DNA of 64,000 bases from Holothuria scabra (GCA_037179385.1 CM074187.1:43434879-43498878); one strand, 5' to 3'; positions 12,929-24,180 are shown, counted from the first letter of the stretch. Translations and numbers: made by a program. The notes: generated by a model from the sequence alone, not told the origin.

Positions 12929-13195
12929 CTCCTCTTCACCTGGCGATGTGCCGTTGGTATCTACAGAACCCACCGACATCTTGGCTCTCTTTCGACTCGG
13001 CTCCTCGTGGTGGTTGGTTTCCTCTAAATCGCGATCCTCACAGGTCCGGATGGAGCCGTTGGTACCAAGGACTTGGGTTGGGGTCCTAAACAACGGACTT
13101 TGCACTGCTATACAGCTAGGTGCCGACACTAAGGGTCTACTTCCCAGTAGACTCCTATCTGTAAAGGCCTCCGTGGTAGTGGTTGCTTGCCTCGA
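12929..13195 (-). CDS. 5' exon of an unidentified basic, probably nuclear protein
   Basis: On the minus strand the exon ends GAAGAGGAG with a perfect donor GTAAGT (intron starts at 12928). The frame is open back to a stop at 13196-13198 but contains no ATG until 12979, which has a good context (GCCAAGATGT). A start there leaves only 17 residues in this exon, MSVGSVDTNGTSPGEEE. The frame upstream is strikingly protein-like: acidic and basic residues leading into PSRKRAK, a possible nuclear localisation signal. So either the real start lies in an upstream exon spliced in within 13130-13195 (TTTACAG at about 13157-13163 is one possible acceptor), or this is translated-looking leader. A GTG codon at 13129 is the alternative start, but is unlikely in an animal. 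Base composition is more balanced than the flanks. No family recognised. Confidence 0.5.
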
Positions 13196-14608
13196 TTACC
13201 CAAAATAGTGCTCCTTCACTTATCGTCCTCCTGAGGCTGTGTAAAGATAGGTAGTTGGTTAACAATTCATGGATCTACTTTTGCTCTTCTGTGTTGATCC
13301 TTCATGCTGTCCAACTTACAATGTGAACACGAACCAGTTACAATAAGAGAAAGTGAAATTAACGTTGCCACAACAGTTACGCTACAACCATGTACCTCAA
13401 AGAGTACACTGATTCCAAATTGCTACAATTGAAGGCGAATTTTAATTTCTCTTTCGATGAATACTAGAGATAAAAGGAGTGCAGTGTGCTTTATGTCTGA
13501 ATATAAATTAAAAAGTGATGTTTACTTAAACAGTGCACAGCGTGCGTGCATGTTCTAAACTAATATGTAGGATTTTATTACAAATTGTGCGCCACTGGAA
13601 AGCTGTACAAAATTCACTAATAATAAACACAATGTGTAGCGAGCGTGGTACATGCAGCTGGTGGATCGGAGTAACTTAGCATGAGCGAAATAACTTGTTG
13701 TGCCCTGGGCTCATAAATATTCATTAGTTATAACACGGCTGTTTGATTGGTTCAATGATCGTTGTCAACAATGATTGATGGTTAAAAAAAAGATGTCATT
13801 AAGTATTTATTTTGAGATGGGAAGTTCCTGACTGAAATTGTCCGCTGTGAAAAGGTGCTGGCTGACAGAGGAGAAGACAGTTTACAAGCAGGCAACCACT
13901 TCCTTTCGGGATTTTCTTTGAGTTCCATCATGTAAAGACCGGAAACTTAAAGACACGGTATCGTGGCGCGAAACGGGGGCGATATTTGGACAGCCTTCAA
14001 AAAATTTGTTATCCCACCCAAAATCCCGGATGTAGCCAATAGAGACCGTATGATAACAGTTCAAACGATTGGGTGGGATAGCGTACTGCTGCATACGGTA
14101 AGCTTGTTTGTGTGAGCGTTAACAGGCGTAGTATCTGTGTTAATTTGTATGTAGCAGGGAGTTGTTTTCCTGATACAAGTAACTTGCTCAGTGTGACAAC
14201 AGAGAGACCCTTGGGAATTTTCCCAATATCTTGGGAATTTTGAACCGTCTCGATCATTCTTTTCCTTCCCACTTTGAAAAAAGAAATATTGTGTGACTGT
14301 TTCTTTTTTCTTCTTTTTTAAGTCACCTATTAATTTATTATGAAATATGTGAATAAGTTCTCATAAGAATGCCAAGGTGGCTAATTTGTATTAAATTTCC
14401 GGCTCAATTGTTTTGTGTTTTAATCATCAGTGACTTCGATGCTATAGGCTATTATTACTGTAGTTCAACGTTGAGAGGCAATACGTTGTTATTCGAGGCG
14501 TGATCTTGGGAATTTCTAAAAAGACGAACTGGCCTAGGAAACCTGCATTGAACTTGAGAGATTGGTCGAAGCGAAGGGGCTAGTCTTTAATAGTCTTACG
14601 ACAGCAAA
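13196..14608. promoter_or_regulatory. Candidate divergent (head-to-head) promoter region
   Basis: About 1.4 kb separate a minus-strand 5' exon and a plus-strand first exon, each with a strong GTAAGT donor pointing outward. The interval is richer in CpG (GTATCGTGGCGCGAAACG near 13957) than the A+T-rich flanks. No clear TATA box was identified. A 37-bp motif at 13945-13981 recurs inverted at 29011-29046. Start sites are not determinable by eye. Confidence 0.4.
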
Positions 14609-14867
14609 ATGTCTTCCTGTGCAGAACTTCAGAAAGAAAAATCGAAGGACAGCGTTTGCACACGTTGTCACGAGAAGGAGAAATCAAACGAGGGAAAATA
14701 CAGTAGCAAACGAAAGTCGAGGGTTCCCTTTCCCATTCTCACGCGGAATAGGCCATACCTAACGTTAGATCGCCGCAGAAAAAGCAGGTTGATTGACTGG
14801 GGAATGGCAAGTCTCTTGTTTATAACGGCGATTTTGCGAAACATCATCTCACAGATCATGCCCAAAG
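14609..14867 (+). CDS. First coding exon of a small basic membrane-associated protein, unidentified
   Basis: ATG at 14609 (context AGCAAAATGT) opens 86 codons plus one base, ending CCCAAAG with a perfect donor GTAAGT. Residues 1-62 are hydrophilic and strongly basic (CTRCHEKEKS, SSKRKSR, LDRRRKSR). Residues of about 64-83 (DWGMASLLFITAILRNIISQ) form one hydrophobic segment that could be a membrane helix. A Cys-x-x-Cys pair lies near the N-terminus. It exits in phase 1, which fits the exon at 18048. There is no signal peptide. The family is not recognised. A different start in an overlapping frame (14562) gives no better protein. The exon call is fairly secure. The function is unknown. Confidence 0.55.
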
Positions 14868-15569
14868 GTAAGTGAAATGTGTTTGTTCAGCCTACTGATA
14901 GTAAAAAGTAAACAGGATTCCCGTCTCGTTAGTGATCCACATACCCATCCCACACGCGTTTTTAGCATATGTACAGTACAGAGTATGCATAGGCCTAACG
15001 TTAGGACAATTTTATTAGTAGCTAGGCTTTTGACGAGCTGGCATAGGTTACAGCAGAAGTGATCAGCACTACATTTACCACTTCATCAAAATCGTAACCC
15101 CAGAATAAGCCACGCTACTCTTGAAAAATCTGACTAGCCTATGTCCTCAGTTTGCTCATATACATGCCCTATCTTAGTTTACCCTTATGATCTCTCCGAG
15201 GGCCTGGCGCGGAGTATTTGCACTTTCCCCAATATTGTCTTCTCAAAACTTTCTTATCAAGCATAGACTTACAGTACAATATGCTATCACTAAGATAATC
15301 CTAGCTGTTTCATTAGCCTGCGCAGACCACAGTGACAATGAGTAAGTGCTCAGCTTTGCTGGATCAGTAATTTGCCAAAGATTTGACTGGATGAGAACAG
15401 CAGTCTGTAAGCCTGAGCATGTTGGATTTATAATATAAATGAAGATTATCTGGTGCAATCAGGTGAGCAGGATCAAGGCACCATTATCCAGTAATTGATT
15501 TCTGTAACTAATTTGCTTATGCTTGAGTGACCTCCAGCTGCATAGTATGTAATTGATACTAGTTATATG

Positions 15570-15850
15570 AACTGCAAAAAAAGGAAATGAAGGCTTTGAT
15601 AAGCATTATTCATGTGTGAATGCATTCCAAAACATTAAAAAACTAATGAATGCATTCAAACAGTAACTGAAGGCTTGGTAGACTTCAAAGGAAATTATGA
15701 AGGCTTATTCAGAATGCAAGGAAGACTTCATTTGAGGAAGAAAATAAGCATTCCAACTCACTGACAGCTTAATTTAGTCCTTCAAATGCTAAATGATACA
15801 TTCAGAAGGCATAATGAATGCTTATTGAATGCTAGTAAGCATTCAATAAG
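15570..15850. repeat. Degenerate GAATGCATTC/GAAGGCTT array ending in a hairpin
   Basis: Loosely repeated words (GAATGCATTC, TGAAGGCTT, AAGCATTC) in both orientations over about 280 bp. It closes with a perfect 13-bp hairpin: CTTATTGAATGCT (15821-15833), loop AGTA, AGCATTCAATAAG (15838-15850). No unit length is constant. It may be an old foldback element. Confidence 0.6.
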
Positions 15851-16689
15851 GGTGATGAGGGTCCCCATCCAAATGCTAGTAGGCCTAGTGGTTTGCCAAA
15901 TTGCCAGGTATATGTGGGTAAAAAAAAATTGAAAGGCAACTGCCTTCCTAATGTAAGGTAAGGCCCCATATAGGCCTATAGGCTTTCAAGTACGTACATC
16001 ATAAATTTCCCCCCATGTGTGGAACAATGCTATAGTATAGAAAGCTAACTACGTCAGTATATAGGCCTTCATCAGTCGCCTAAGAAGACCTGGATCTGCA
16101 GATTTTGGGCTCAGTCGCAGATCCAGGATTTTGAGAAAGAGGGGAATTAATACACCATCAACAAACCAGACACCGGGGCATTGGGGGTCACCTCCAATAA
16201 AAATTTGAATTCTGCTTATATGCTCATCTACAATTTGACATAAATAATTTACCAAATATTCAACAATTGGTTGTACCTGTATGCAATTGAAAACTGATGC
16301 AGATCTCCTTCCCCTCAATCACTGTGCACCACCCCACAACCCCATCCTCACAAGGGAAATAAGAAATCTGCATTCTAAATTCAGTTCAAGCCAAAGTACT
16401 GTAGGGCTACTACCAGTAACCAGTTGGGCTACAGGAATCGATTTTCATGGTTGTCAGAATATCTGGGACAACAAAAATTCCATACGGACAACCAATACAT
16501 TAAGGGTTGGTTGTCCCATGGACAACCATTTTCCTCTCGGACTGAAAAAGTATACTGCTGATTGATAAATTCTTTTACCTTTTTCGATAATAGTTTCATA
16601 ACCATATTTCAGACTTGGAGTGTTCCAGCTAGCTGTCTCTCAAACATCACATATCTTTTTATTCTTCAAGACCAATAATGCATGAATAT

Positions 16690-16999
16690 CAAGGGCGGAT
16701 CCAGCCCCTAGCTGAAGGAGGGGCAGTTTGAAAAGGGGGCACCAACATCATACAGGGGCTGCATGCATACTCTTGAATTTGACCGACCTCATTTCTCAGA
16801 CCAACTCCCATTGCCACAGTTATATATAGCTATACGGTTCGAAATTCTGGGGACCTTTATTTTTTTTTTTTTACTTTTTGGGCAGTTTTTACTTTACTTA
16901 AAGACTCAGGGGGTGCATTTTTCTTGTATTGAGGGGTGCTAGACTGGTCATAGGGGGGGCAGTTGACCCTACTGGACCCCCTTCCTGGATCCGAACTTG
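16690..16999. mobile_element. hAT-type MITE with 8-bp target duplication
   Basis: A 310-bp element with inverted ends CAAGGGCGGATCCAG and CTGGATCCGAACTTG, flanked by ATGAATAT (16682-16689) and ATGAACAT (17000-17007), an 8-bp duplication with one mismatch. The interior has G-runs typical of such MITEs and no transposase. An 8-bp duplication and short inverted ends are hallmarks of the hAT superfamily. Confidence 0.8.
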
Positions 17000-17249
17000 A
17001 TGAACATAATTAGCCTTCTGTTTTGTAATTGTGTGAAAAATATTTTGGACAACCAAATTTCCTTCTGGACAACTACAATGAGTGAAATGGTTGCCCCAAG
17101 ACAACACTAAATATTTTAAAAATGGAGGCCTGGGCTATGAGGGGTACTGTAAGGTAGGCTAAGCATAGTACAGCTGTTGTACCTGTACATACAGTATGAA
17201 AAGTTGTTTTCCCCAAGATCTAGGCAGGACTGCATATAAATGCTATTTC

Positions 17250-17405
17250 TGGGTTAGGTTTCCAACCAAGTAGTTCAAGTCAAGCTAGTCTTGACCTTTT
17301 TTTCTGTTTTGGTTCACAGGCTTGTTTTCCCTACTCCATTGCTTTTGCAAGCACAATGGCAGTAGGTTCCATTTTTAAAGTCTTCAGTGAGACCGGGCCC
17401 GGAAT
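17250..17405 (-). mobile_element. tRNA-derived SINE copy
   Basis: Reverse copy: GGTTTCCAACCAAGTAGTTC, then the GGTTCACAGGCTTGTTTTCC and CAATGGCAGTAGGTTCC blocks and the remnant GTGAGACCGGGCCCGG near the head. Lies in the probable intron of the 14.6-kb gene. Confidence 0.8.
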
Positions 17406-18047
17406 CTGTATGTTGAGTGTACATGGAATGCCAAATGCAATAAAAATTAATGCCTGAGCAAAATTTATGTCCTCGGTTATTGACAGTGGCATTACTAGTA
17501 GACTTTTTCATCGGGAGAGGGAAAGTGCTGAAGTGGTGGGGCAAACGAAAATGCTCCTACTGTCGCCTATCGAGTGCCACTATTGACCAGCACATTGCGT
17601 ATAGAGAACACTTTGCCTGAAATGTGTTTCAGATTGCATAAAATGGTACTGTACTTTCCAGCTGTTGTTTTTACTACTAAAAAGTGCTGCTTTCAAGAGG
17701 TGTTTGTGAAGTTCTTACACATTTTGCCCACTATACTTTTTACATGAGGGGGGTATACAAGATCGAGCCACTGCTGATGCCACTGGTAATCGGTAGGTTG
17801 ATTTAAAATTCCTTTAGACAGAATAGATTGCAGTCCCCCTCCCCCTTGTCCCTTTCTGTTTTAATGGGGACTAGTGTTCACATCATCATCAATAATCATT
17901 ACTATGACTCTTATAACAACCAATTTTGACACCACCCATTAATCATTAAGGGACATGTGATTTGAAATCATGGAAGTCTGTAATATGCACTCTTCCCTAA
18001 GATAAAATACTGTTTCATATTGCAAATAGTCTTGATTTACTTTTCAG

Positions 18048-18100
18048 GTGTTCTTCAAAGTACTGTACATGCAGTGGGCCACACATACAGAGCCAAGTGA
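18048..18100 (+). CDS. Candidate terminal coding exon for the 14.6-kb gene
   Basis: A strong acceptor (GATTTACTTTTCAG) precedes it. Joined in phase to the exon ending at 14867 it adds VLQSTVHAVGHTYRAK and a TGA at 18098-18100, giving a protein of about 103 residues with the hydrophobic segment near its C-terminus. A perfect donor follows at 18134 (CCATAG, GTGAGT), so the exon may continue into a spliced 3' UTR. All three frames contain stops before that donor, so it is not an internal coding exon. If the pairing is wrong, it may be non-coding. Confidence 0.35.
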
Positions 18101-18539
18101 ATGACCAACCCCTCAGTTGCTAGGTGTTACACCCATAGGTGAGTGAAAATAACTGCAAGATGTATTAAAACAAGTCTTTCAATTTCCAAAAGCATGTTTT
18201 CCCAGCTAACTTCCAGGTAGTACTTCCATGGTTCACAACACTATAGCACAGAACAGTCTACCTTGTGCTGTGCAGAATTGCTCGAAACGATTTCACAGCT
18301 TACGTACCATGAGTGGTGGCTCTATGTTGGGGCAAGAGGGGGCATTTGCCCCGGCCTCCATAGATTTTGTCCTTGGCCCCCCGCACTCCCCCTCCCTCTG
18401 CCCAAATGTTAGCTGGTCAGTAAGGAGTTGGGTTTGGGTTTACTGAAAAGAATTTAAATAACATACCTCTCCAGAGACTACATTTTTCATTCAGAGATAC
18501 AGTATGCTAAAACCTCAGAGCTTCCAGGGGAGAAGCCTG

Positions 18540-18712
18540 TTTGATCCTGCCTACTGTAAGAGGTGACGAAAGGGAAAACTAACTTGTACTTGAACTGTAC
18601 TTGAAATTAAATTTAAACTTTGAACTTTTTATTGAGTTGACTGACACAATACTGTACATGACATGTTCATGTTGGGTATAGTTAAATCTCATCTTTACTA
18701 TCTAGAAACTTT
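18540..18712 (+). repeat. Interspersed repeat, family C
   Basis: About 170 bp shared with 39365-39530: CTGTAAGAGGTGACGAAAGG, AACTTG.ACTTGAAC, TTTTTATTGAGTTGACTGAC and AAATCTCATCT. The head resembles the GTAAGAGGCGACTA-type motif seen in some invertebrate SINEs. Terminal structure is not clear, so the class is open. Confidence 0.65.
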
Positions 18713-18990
18713 ATACAGTATCTATATTTACTAAAATATTGCACAGTTTATGAGCATTGTTAGGCCTTTATCCAATATCTTGTTTGATAATGATGCAGGG
18801 TTGCAGTATCAATTAGTTGTCCACAAAGCCTGAGTGAATATTATTTTCTCCCAATTGCACAATATACCCAGCACTATGGTAATGTCGGACGTTGCCAACA
18901 TTTTCAGAATTGTAATTGTGATGTGCTTGATTAGTTTACCTTTACAAATTGGGCTAGTTGCTATATTGATATGATGTGCTCCCTAATTCC

Positions 18991-19240
18991 TTGAAGACAA
19001 GAGTATTCACCCCAGTATACAGTACAGTAGTGTACAGTAGTTAGACTGCCCTGTTTCATGATTGGCTATAGAGTCAAGTAGTACGTGACAATATTCTTTC
19101 CTGAAATGTGAAATTTACTTAATTGCTTGGTTTGCCTGAATCATCATTATGGAATGAGAAAAAAATTGTGAGATACCTCCTTAAAAACAAGCAATGAGAA
19201 GAAAATTGTGAGATACCTCCTTAAAAACAAGCCATATATT
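18991..19240 (-). mobile_element. TTAA-type MITE, family B, with internal tandem duplication
   Basis: Begins TTGAAGACAAGAGTATTCAC and holds CCTGTTTCATGATTGGCTAT, as in the other copies. A 40-bp block is duplicated in tandem (19153-19192 and 19193-19232), both containing ATTGTGAGATACCTCCTTAA. The far end is eroded. Confidence 0.65.
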
Positions 19241-19584
19241 ATCAAATTTACAGTAGTTAGAAGTGTGGTTATAATAATTGAAAACCATGCATCCATACAG
19301 TTCATCATGTGCTGCAAACTTGCATCACCAGCTGTAAATATGATATTCCATTGAATTGCAGCATGATCTACTACTGTCAAGGGCCACTATGACATATATT
19401 AGAGCCAGTTTGTCCCTCATCAGCAACTACAGGTAATTATGGAAGCCAAACACAGGGAGGATTGCAAATGGCATCAACTTTAAACCAATAGTTATTGCCC
19501 AAGACTAGCTGAACTTTCATTGAGTTCAGACAAACATCATAAATGTCCTATATGCACGTTTCCCTTATACAACATGACAGACGG

Positions 19585-19805
19585 TGTGTGTTTGGTCTAA
19601 CGGTAGAGCATCCACCTCTCACACGGAAGGCTCACTTCCCAGGTCGGGTCATACCAAAGACTCTAAAAAAGGAACCTACTGCCATTTTGCATGATCGCTG
19701 CTCTGTATAAGCAGTGGGGTAGGGAAAACAAGCCAGTGAGCCACAACTGGAAAAAAGGCCGTGGGTGGTTCGACTTGAACCAATAGTTTGGAAACTGGGC
19801 CAAGA
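19585..19805 (+). mobile_element. tRNA-derived SINE, nearly full copy
   Basis: Starts with a tRNA-like head, GGTCTAACGGTAGAGCATCC (resembling an A box), then a degraded B-box region (CCCAGGTCGGGTC). The unique body follows: GGAACCTACTGCCATTTTGC, GGGAAAACAAGCCAGTGAGC, CACAACTGGAAAAAAGGCCG, and the tail CTTGAACCAATAGTTTGGAA. This copy and 54160-54375 best define the family. Transcription by RNA polymerase III is expected for such heads. Confidence 0.85.
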
Positions 19806-21220
19806 CTCCATCTAACTACAACATGTATTACAGCCAGGGCTGGAAAAAATATTTATTTTCCAGGAAGGGAGTTGCATTATTTCCCAGGAAGAGAGTAAAA
19901 GTTCCCACAATTCTCCCTGCATTTTCATGAAAAGGGAAATTTTCCTCCAGATGTCCAAATTTTCTGGGAAGGAGCTTCTCAGCTTCACAACTCTTTTCAC
20001 CCTTGATTATAGTATTGTAGTACATGCTGTAAGAAGTCACAACATCCGGCATGGTGCCATGCAGTCTCAATTTCCAAGGGAATGATGAAATCCTGCATAA
20101 GAGGCACAAGCAACCCAAATCTATGGCCAAACCCAGAGATTTGTCTGGGAATTATTTTGAATAAAATGTTATGAAAGAAAAGTTGAAAATTTGGATTTTA
20201 AATTCAATGTTCATTTGGGTTTGAAAATTAAATTTCAACTTTTGCGGTTTTTAAAGGACAATTGCATTTCCTTCAAGAATTAGAAGGAAGTACACAATTG
20301 GAATGTTACTTGTCACTTTCTGGACAATAAATAACATACCCATCTATGCTCCCTTGAAAAGAATGGAAATTGTTTCCTAAAATGTTTCCCATATACAGTG
20401 GGGACCATCCATCATAACTGGGAGATGAATCCCCTGTCGCACCTTGCTCCCCTTAGCACCTCTCTGGCACTCCTGGTTTTACTGAACACTTATGGCAAAA
20501 TAAATTGCCAAAACACAAAGGGTCATTCAAGATTTTAGTTGTTTTGCCCTCTACCTAAACAAAAAGGGATGGGGGTATTGGATGCCAGTATTCCCTTGTC
20601 TTTCTGCAGTGGAAGTGTGATGTCTTTGCCACAGTGTGGGAGGAGGGTGCAATATTTACTGTAATTGTCAAATTGAGTTCTAAAGCTTTGACTCTTTTCA
20701 TGACAGTAAGCATTTCTTCTGGAGTACAGTACCATAGCTTGACTGTCAGACATGCATCTCTCTTCTACTCACAGTAGTTGTATTTCCTTTTATTTTTTAA
20801 CCTAGCTAGGCTACTCTCATCATTTCAAAATGGATTTATGAAGTCAGAAGTCCTATGTTTTTTATTATTACTTACTTTATCTATTATTCCAACAACTTAA
20901 TATACTACCCAATCTGTTTCTTTGGGTGTTAATTCTGAAAATTCAAGTTTTTTCTAGTGATAACTGGTTGACCATTTTCAAATGCAGTCACATGCTTGCA
21001 AAACATAATTACCTGCTTTTCAACGTGCTTTTGAAATGTCGGATATTAACATCAAAAAGCTGACCAGGAAAGAAAAAAATCCTTTGTTAAACAGAATTTG
21101 TTTTGTAATTTTTTAAAGTGCTGTATAGGCTCAGTCCTGGCAGATCTGCAATTACAGGGTCTTCCCATTTTAACCATACTACTCCAAGGCACATGACTGC
21201 TGTTGTCATTTTTCCACATT

Positions 21221-21466
21221 GAAAGGCAAAAACAGTCATCCCAAACTTACTATATTTCGAAGCAAAGGCTAAAGCTCACAATTTTCTTTTCACTTCTTTT
21301 AATTTCTTAAAAGTATCTTTAATAATTTTTAAGGACTCCAATATTACATATTCTAGGAAAACCAAGCAGTGACTCCCCCAAAAATGGCACATGACCGTGA
21401 AGAGCCGATCATGAAACAGGGACGGTGTACTGCACTACTTTTAGTTGGGGAGACTGCTCTTGCCCT
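21221..21466 (+). mobile_element. TTAA-type MITE, family B, best-preserved copy
   Basis: About 246 bp. Left end GAAAGGCAAAAACAGTCATC, right end GAGACTGCTCTTGCCCT next to TTAA (21467-21470), forming imperfect inverted repeats. Interior blocks AAGCTCACAATTTTCTTTTC and CCGATCATGAAACAGGGACG recur in the 38.6- and 52.3-kb copies. Non-coding. Confidence 0.75.
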
Positions 21467-21809
21467 TTAAGCTTTTCATTAATCATGCTTTGATATCAAA
21501 GGGCAGAAAGGAGGATCTCAGATTTCTCTAGATTGAAACAGTATCATTAAATTGCATGGTAGGAACATTTACCATTTGCATTTGGCATGAACATATCCAT
21601 GGACAAAAAATACCTTTCCACAAGTTACAAATTTTTTGCCATTTGTCAGTTTGTTAGTTTTTTTCTTCATTCATTTATCTTCAAAATATGATGTAAAGGA
21701 TAAAATGTAGTTTCCAAACTTTGCTAATTGCTCCATTATTGTTGCCTGCTTGGACAAGAGGTGACTTGAAGTACAGGTCTAAGTGCAGTACAATCTGCTT
21801 TGTCAACAG

Positions 21810-21914
21810 TTCAGTTGAAGATTTCCTGGATTGCCTCAATGAAAATGACACTGATGAGGCAGAGGCAGACAATATAATGTGGGAGGAAGCAGTCAAGTCT
21901 AAACATGAAAGTAG
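21810..21914 (+). CDS. Candidate exon encoding an acidic segment, unknown protein
   Basis: A 105-nt segment after TGCTTTGTCAACAG, ending AGTAG before GTAAAT. The frame (phase 2 in, 2 out) contains SVEDFLDCLNENDTDEAEAD and then MWEEAVKSKHES: an acidic stretch followed by a basic helix-like stretch. The same frame is open further upstream to at least 21721, so an earlier acceptor is possible. Exit phase fits both 24059 and the alternative end exon at 22433. The composition is clearly protein-like. The family is not recognised. Confidence 0.42.
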
Positions 21915-22432
21915 GTAAATTCACTATGCATTGGTTTCAGTTTCTTTGAAAAGAGAATCCTTGTACCTGATGGAAAAATATCAAGTTTTTGTTACATCTT
22001 TTGAATTTCCATTGTGATCTGGATTCTGCTCAAAATATTCCCGGAATGGTAGTATGCCTATCCCCAGTTCCAAGACCTACTGACAGTAATACCAACCTCA
22101 CCTCTGAAGCTCTGGCCTTGTCCAGTTAATCAAGTTTTGGCACCACAAGTTTGAAAGAAATCTTTTATGAGTAGCTCTCTCTTCAAGAAAGTGAGAAATA
22201 TGAGAACAATTTCATCTTTTTGGGATTTGTGACAAGGAGAATAAAGAAAAAAATTATAAGTGTTTTTCGTAGTTCCATTTCTAGTTCCAGCTGAGCCTGC
22301 TTATTACATTTAATTTGAAGAAGTACCAATGCAGATTACTGAGCAATCCAGAAAAATTTCAAGTAAGCAAGGACAGCGCAAAAATATTTCTGTGGGCATT
22401 TCATATATTATTCTGTTTTTTATTTGGCACAG

Positions 22433-22598
22433 GAGGACCAGCCCAAGGATCCACCCAAAGTTGTCAAGTTCACCTCTGCATATGCTAGTCATTTATGGTG
22501 TCATGTTCAACTGGACTGAAGATTCAAAATCTCAGCTACAATTGGGGTGTAAAAGGCACCTGGTTGATGCTTCCCAACCAGGATGGATTTATGCATGA
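22433..22598 (+). CDS. Candidate alternative terminal exon
   Basis: A strong acceptor, TGTTTTTTATTTGGCACAG, precedes it. Joined in phase 2 it reads RTSPRIHPKLSSSPLHMLV and continues to a TGA at 22596-22598. AATAAA signals follow at 22869 and 22913, so it could be a last exon. Another frame (EDQPKDPPKVVKFTSAYASH) looks more protein-like but needs phase 0, which the donor at 21914 does not supply. The two readings cannot be separated here. Confidence 0.25.
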
Positions 22599-23002
22599 TT
22601 TTGAGTATCCTGGCAGAACCCAGAAAACCACATCAATACTGGAAAGATTGCTTGCCTTGCTTGCCATGTAATGGTTTACATCACAAAAGCAATTTTTATT
22701 GGCCAAATGTGTTTTGTCAACTTTTGTGTATGAAGTTTTGTGAATAGGAAGATGGTGTGATACCTGAACAGTATTGCCAACCAGCTTGTAACTGTATTGA
22801 AGCCTTTCATTTATATGTTATAACATCAGCTATACCTGAAACTTAAGGTCTGAATTTTATTCCAGTTTAATAAAAAGCATGAAAGAAATAATGGGACTAT
22901 CATATCATGCACAATAAAGACAACAAGAATATAGGAACAATTTTTGGTGCACTCAGTGGAGCATGTGTCTTTTGTAAGCTTCAAATGAATCATAAGTTGA
23001 AG

Positions 23003-23233
23003 CAGGATTCCTACATTTCTGGAAACTAATTTTTCACTTTTCCAGGACCAAATATTAAAAGAGTTTGCACAACTTTTTTTTTTTTTTTTTTTTTGGGGGG
23101 GGGCTGTTACATCAAATTATGAAAATTTGTGAAAATTTCCATGAATTTTTCATGACTTGGTTAGCACATGTTTTTGAATTGGAAAACTTTACCAGGCCCT
23201 GGAAAATATTTTTTCAGTAATGGCAGGAATCCT
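23003..23233. mobile_element. Inverted-end MITE with CCTGGAAAA-type interior
   Basis: Ends CAGGATTCCTACATTTCTGG and, inverted, AAGGATTCCTGCCATTACTG. The interior carries CTTTTCCAGGACC and CCAGGCCCTGGAAAATATTT. A T-run/G-run is embedded at 23077-23103. No clear target duplication was found, so the boundaries are approximate. Confidence 0.5.
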
Positions 23234-23357
23234 TCTAAAGGTGTTTAAGTCATTTGTTTAATAGAGACGTTGGTATGCCAAAGGAAGTGGAAGTTTGAAA
23301 CTGCTTGTTCAGGATATTCAGATTGATAATTACAGATTATTTATTTGTAGTAACTAT

Positions 23358-23524
23358 CAGTGTTGTAACAAGTCACGACTCAAGTCACTTTCTCTCAAAA
23401 TGATAGTGACTTGATAGAATTCAGGAGTAATATCCCCATTGAAATAGTACAGTGACTCGAGTCACATAAAAGTTTGAAAATTGGTGATTCGAGTCACTAA
23501 TCTAGTGACTCAGTTACAACACTG
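23358..23524. mobile_element. hAT-type MITE with 8-bp target duplication
   Basis: A 167-bp element. Ends CAGTGTTGTAAC and GTTACAACACTG are perfect 12-bp inverted repeats. Flanks are GTAACTAT (23350-23357) and GTAACTGT (23525-23532), an 8-bp duplication with one mismatch. The interior is a dispersed AGTGACTCGAGTCAC-type palindrome set. Non-autonomous, no ORF. Confidence 0.88.
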
Positions 23525-24058
23525 GTAACTGTACTGTGTAAGAAATACCCATGCATCATGCTGATATCAAATTCAAGAAGGCAGAGTGGCTCATATTCCG
23601 GCAGATAGTGCAGTCTGATTCAACAGGGTTTTGTGTGCTCACTTTGATGATATACCCTTCAAACAGTAGACTGGGATTGTGTCTGCACAATGAAAAGTTT
23701 TAAACAGCTGTGGGTGGCTAGAATTAAAAAGGTTGGGAGAATGTATGAAGTAGTGAGAGGACTTGGCCTAGCTTGAATATTCTACCTCCAGAAGTAGACC
23801 CTAATTCACATTTAAAAGATATCCTGTGAAAAAATGTTTCAAATAAATTTATGTTTAATACGTCGAAGTAGAATGTTCTGATAGAATTCTTAACTCAATT
23901 CTTCAGATGCTCAAAATATATGCAAGTAAAGTTATCAGATTTTAAATTCAATTTTTGTGAACTTAGAGCAAGCATTTGTTACATATCCTACCCTTTCACT
24001 GATCAAATGTGTTTTCTTAAACTTCTTTTGCAAATGATTGAAATATTTCTTTTCTTAG

Positions 24059-24180
24059 ATTTGAATATGCCATGAGCAAGGGTGCCAGTGGAAAAACCAG
24101 CAAAATGGGAAGCTCCTTGCCAGGAATTGTTGAAAATTTGGAAGAATATTTTTTTTATAGACGAACATTTAATTTCCAGT
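24059..24180 (+). CDS. Candidate exon following the 21.8-kb exon, unknown protein
   Basis: Acceptor GAAATATTTCTTTTCTTAG. Joined in phase 2 to 21914 it reads FEYAMSKGASGKTSKMGSSL and then a segment ending in EEYFFYRRTFNFQ. A GTAAAT donor follows at 24181 (phase 1 out). If that donor is not used, the frame stops at 24208-24210, with AATAAA at 24324 and 24484, so this could also be a last exon. No known domain identified. Phase agreement with the neighbouring candidates at 21810 and 26781 is the main support. Confidence 0.4.

Larger units (their letters stand above)
14868..18047 (+). other. Probable first intron, repeat-filled
   Basis: Bounded by GTAAGT at 14868 and TTACTTTTCAG at 18037-18047. 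Contains a degenerate array (15570-15850), a hAT MITE (16690-16999), a SINE (17250-17405) and isolated hAT-like termini (head-to-head CCTGGATCTGCAG at 16089 and CAGTCGCAGATCCAGG at 16112). GGACAACCA motifs recur near 16470-16530 and 17040-17090. No coding evidence. Confidence 0.45.

Noticed and set aside
18307..18400. hAT-like terminus GAGTGGTGGCTCTATG with G/C-rich interior
   Set aside because: No matching right end or target duplication was found, so it was not listed as an element.
19812..20130. Overlapping minus-strand frames next to a SINE
   Set aside because: Two frames share the same bases, neither has splice or domain support, and the sequence looks like degraded repeat.
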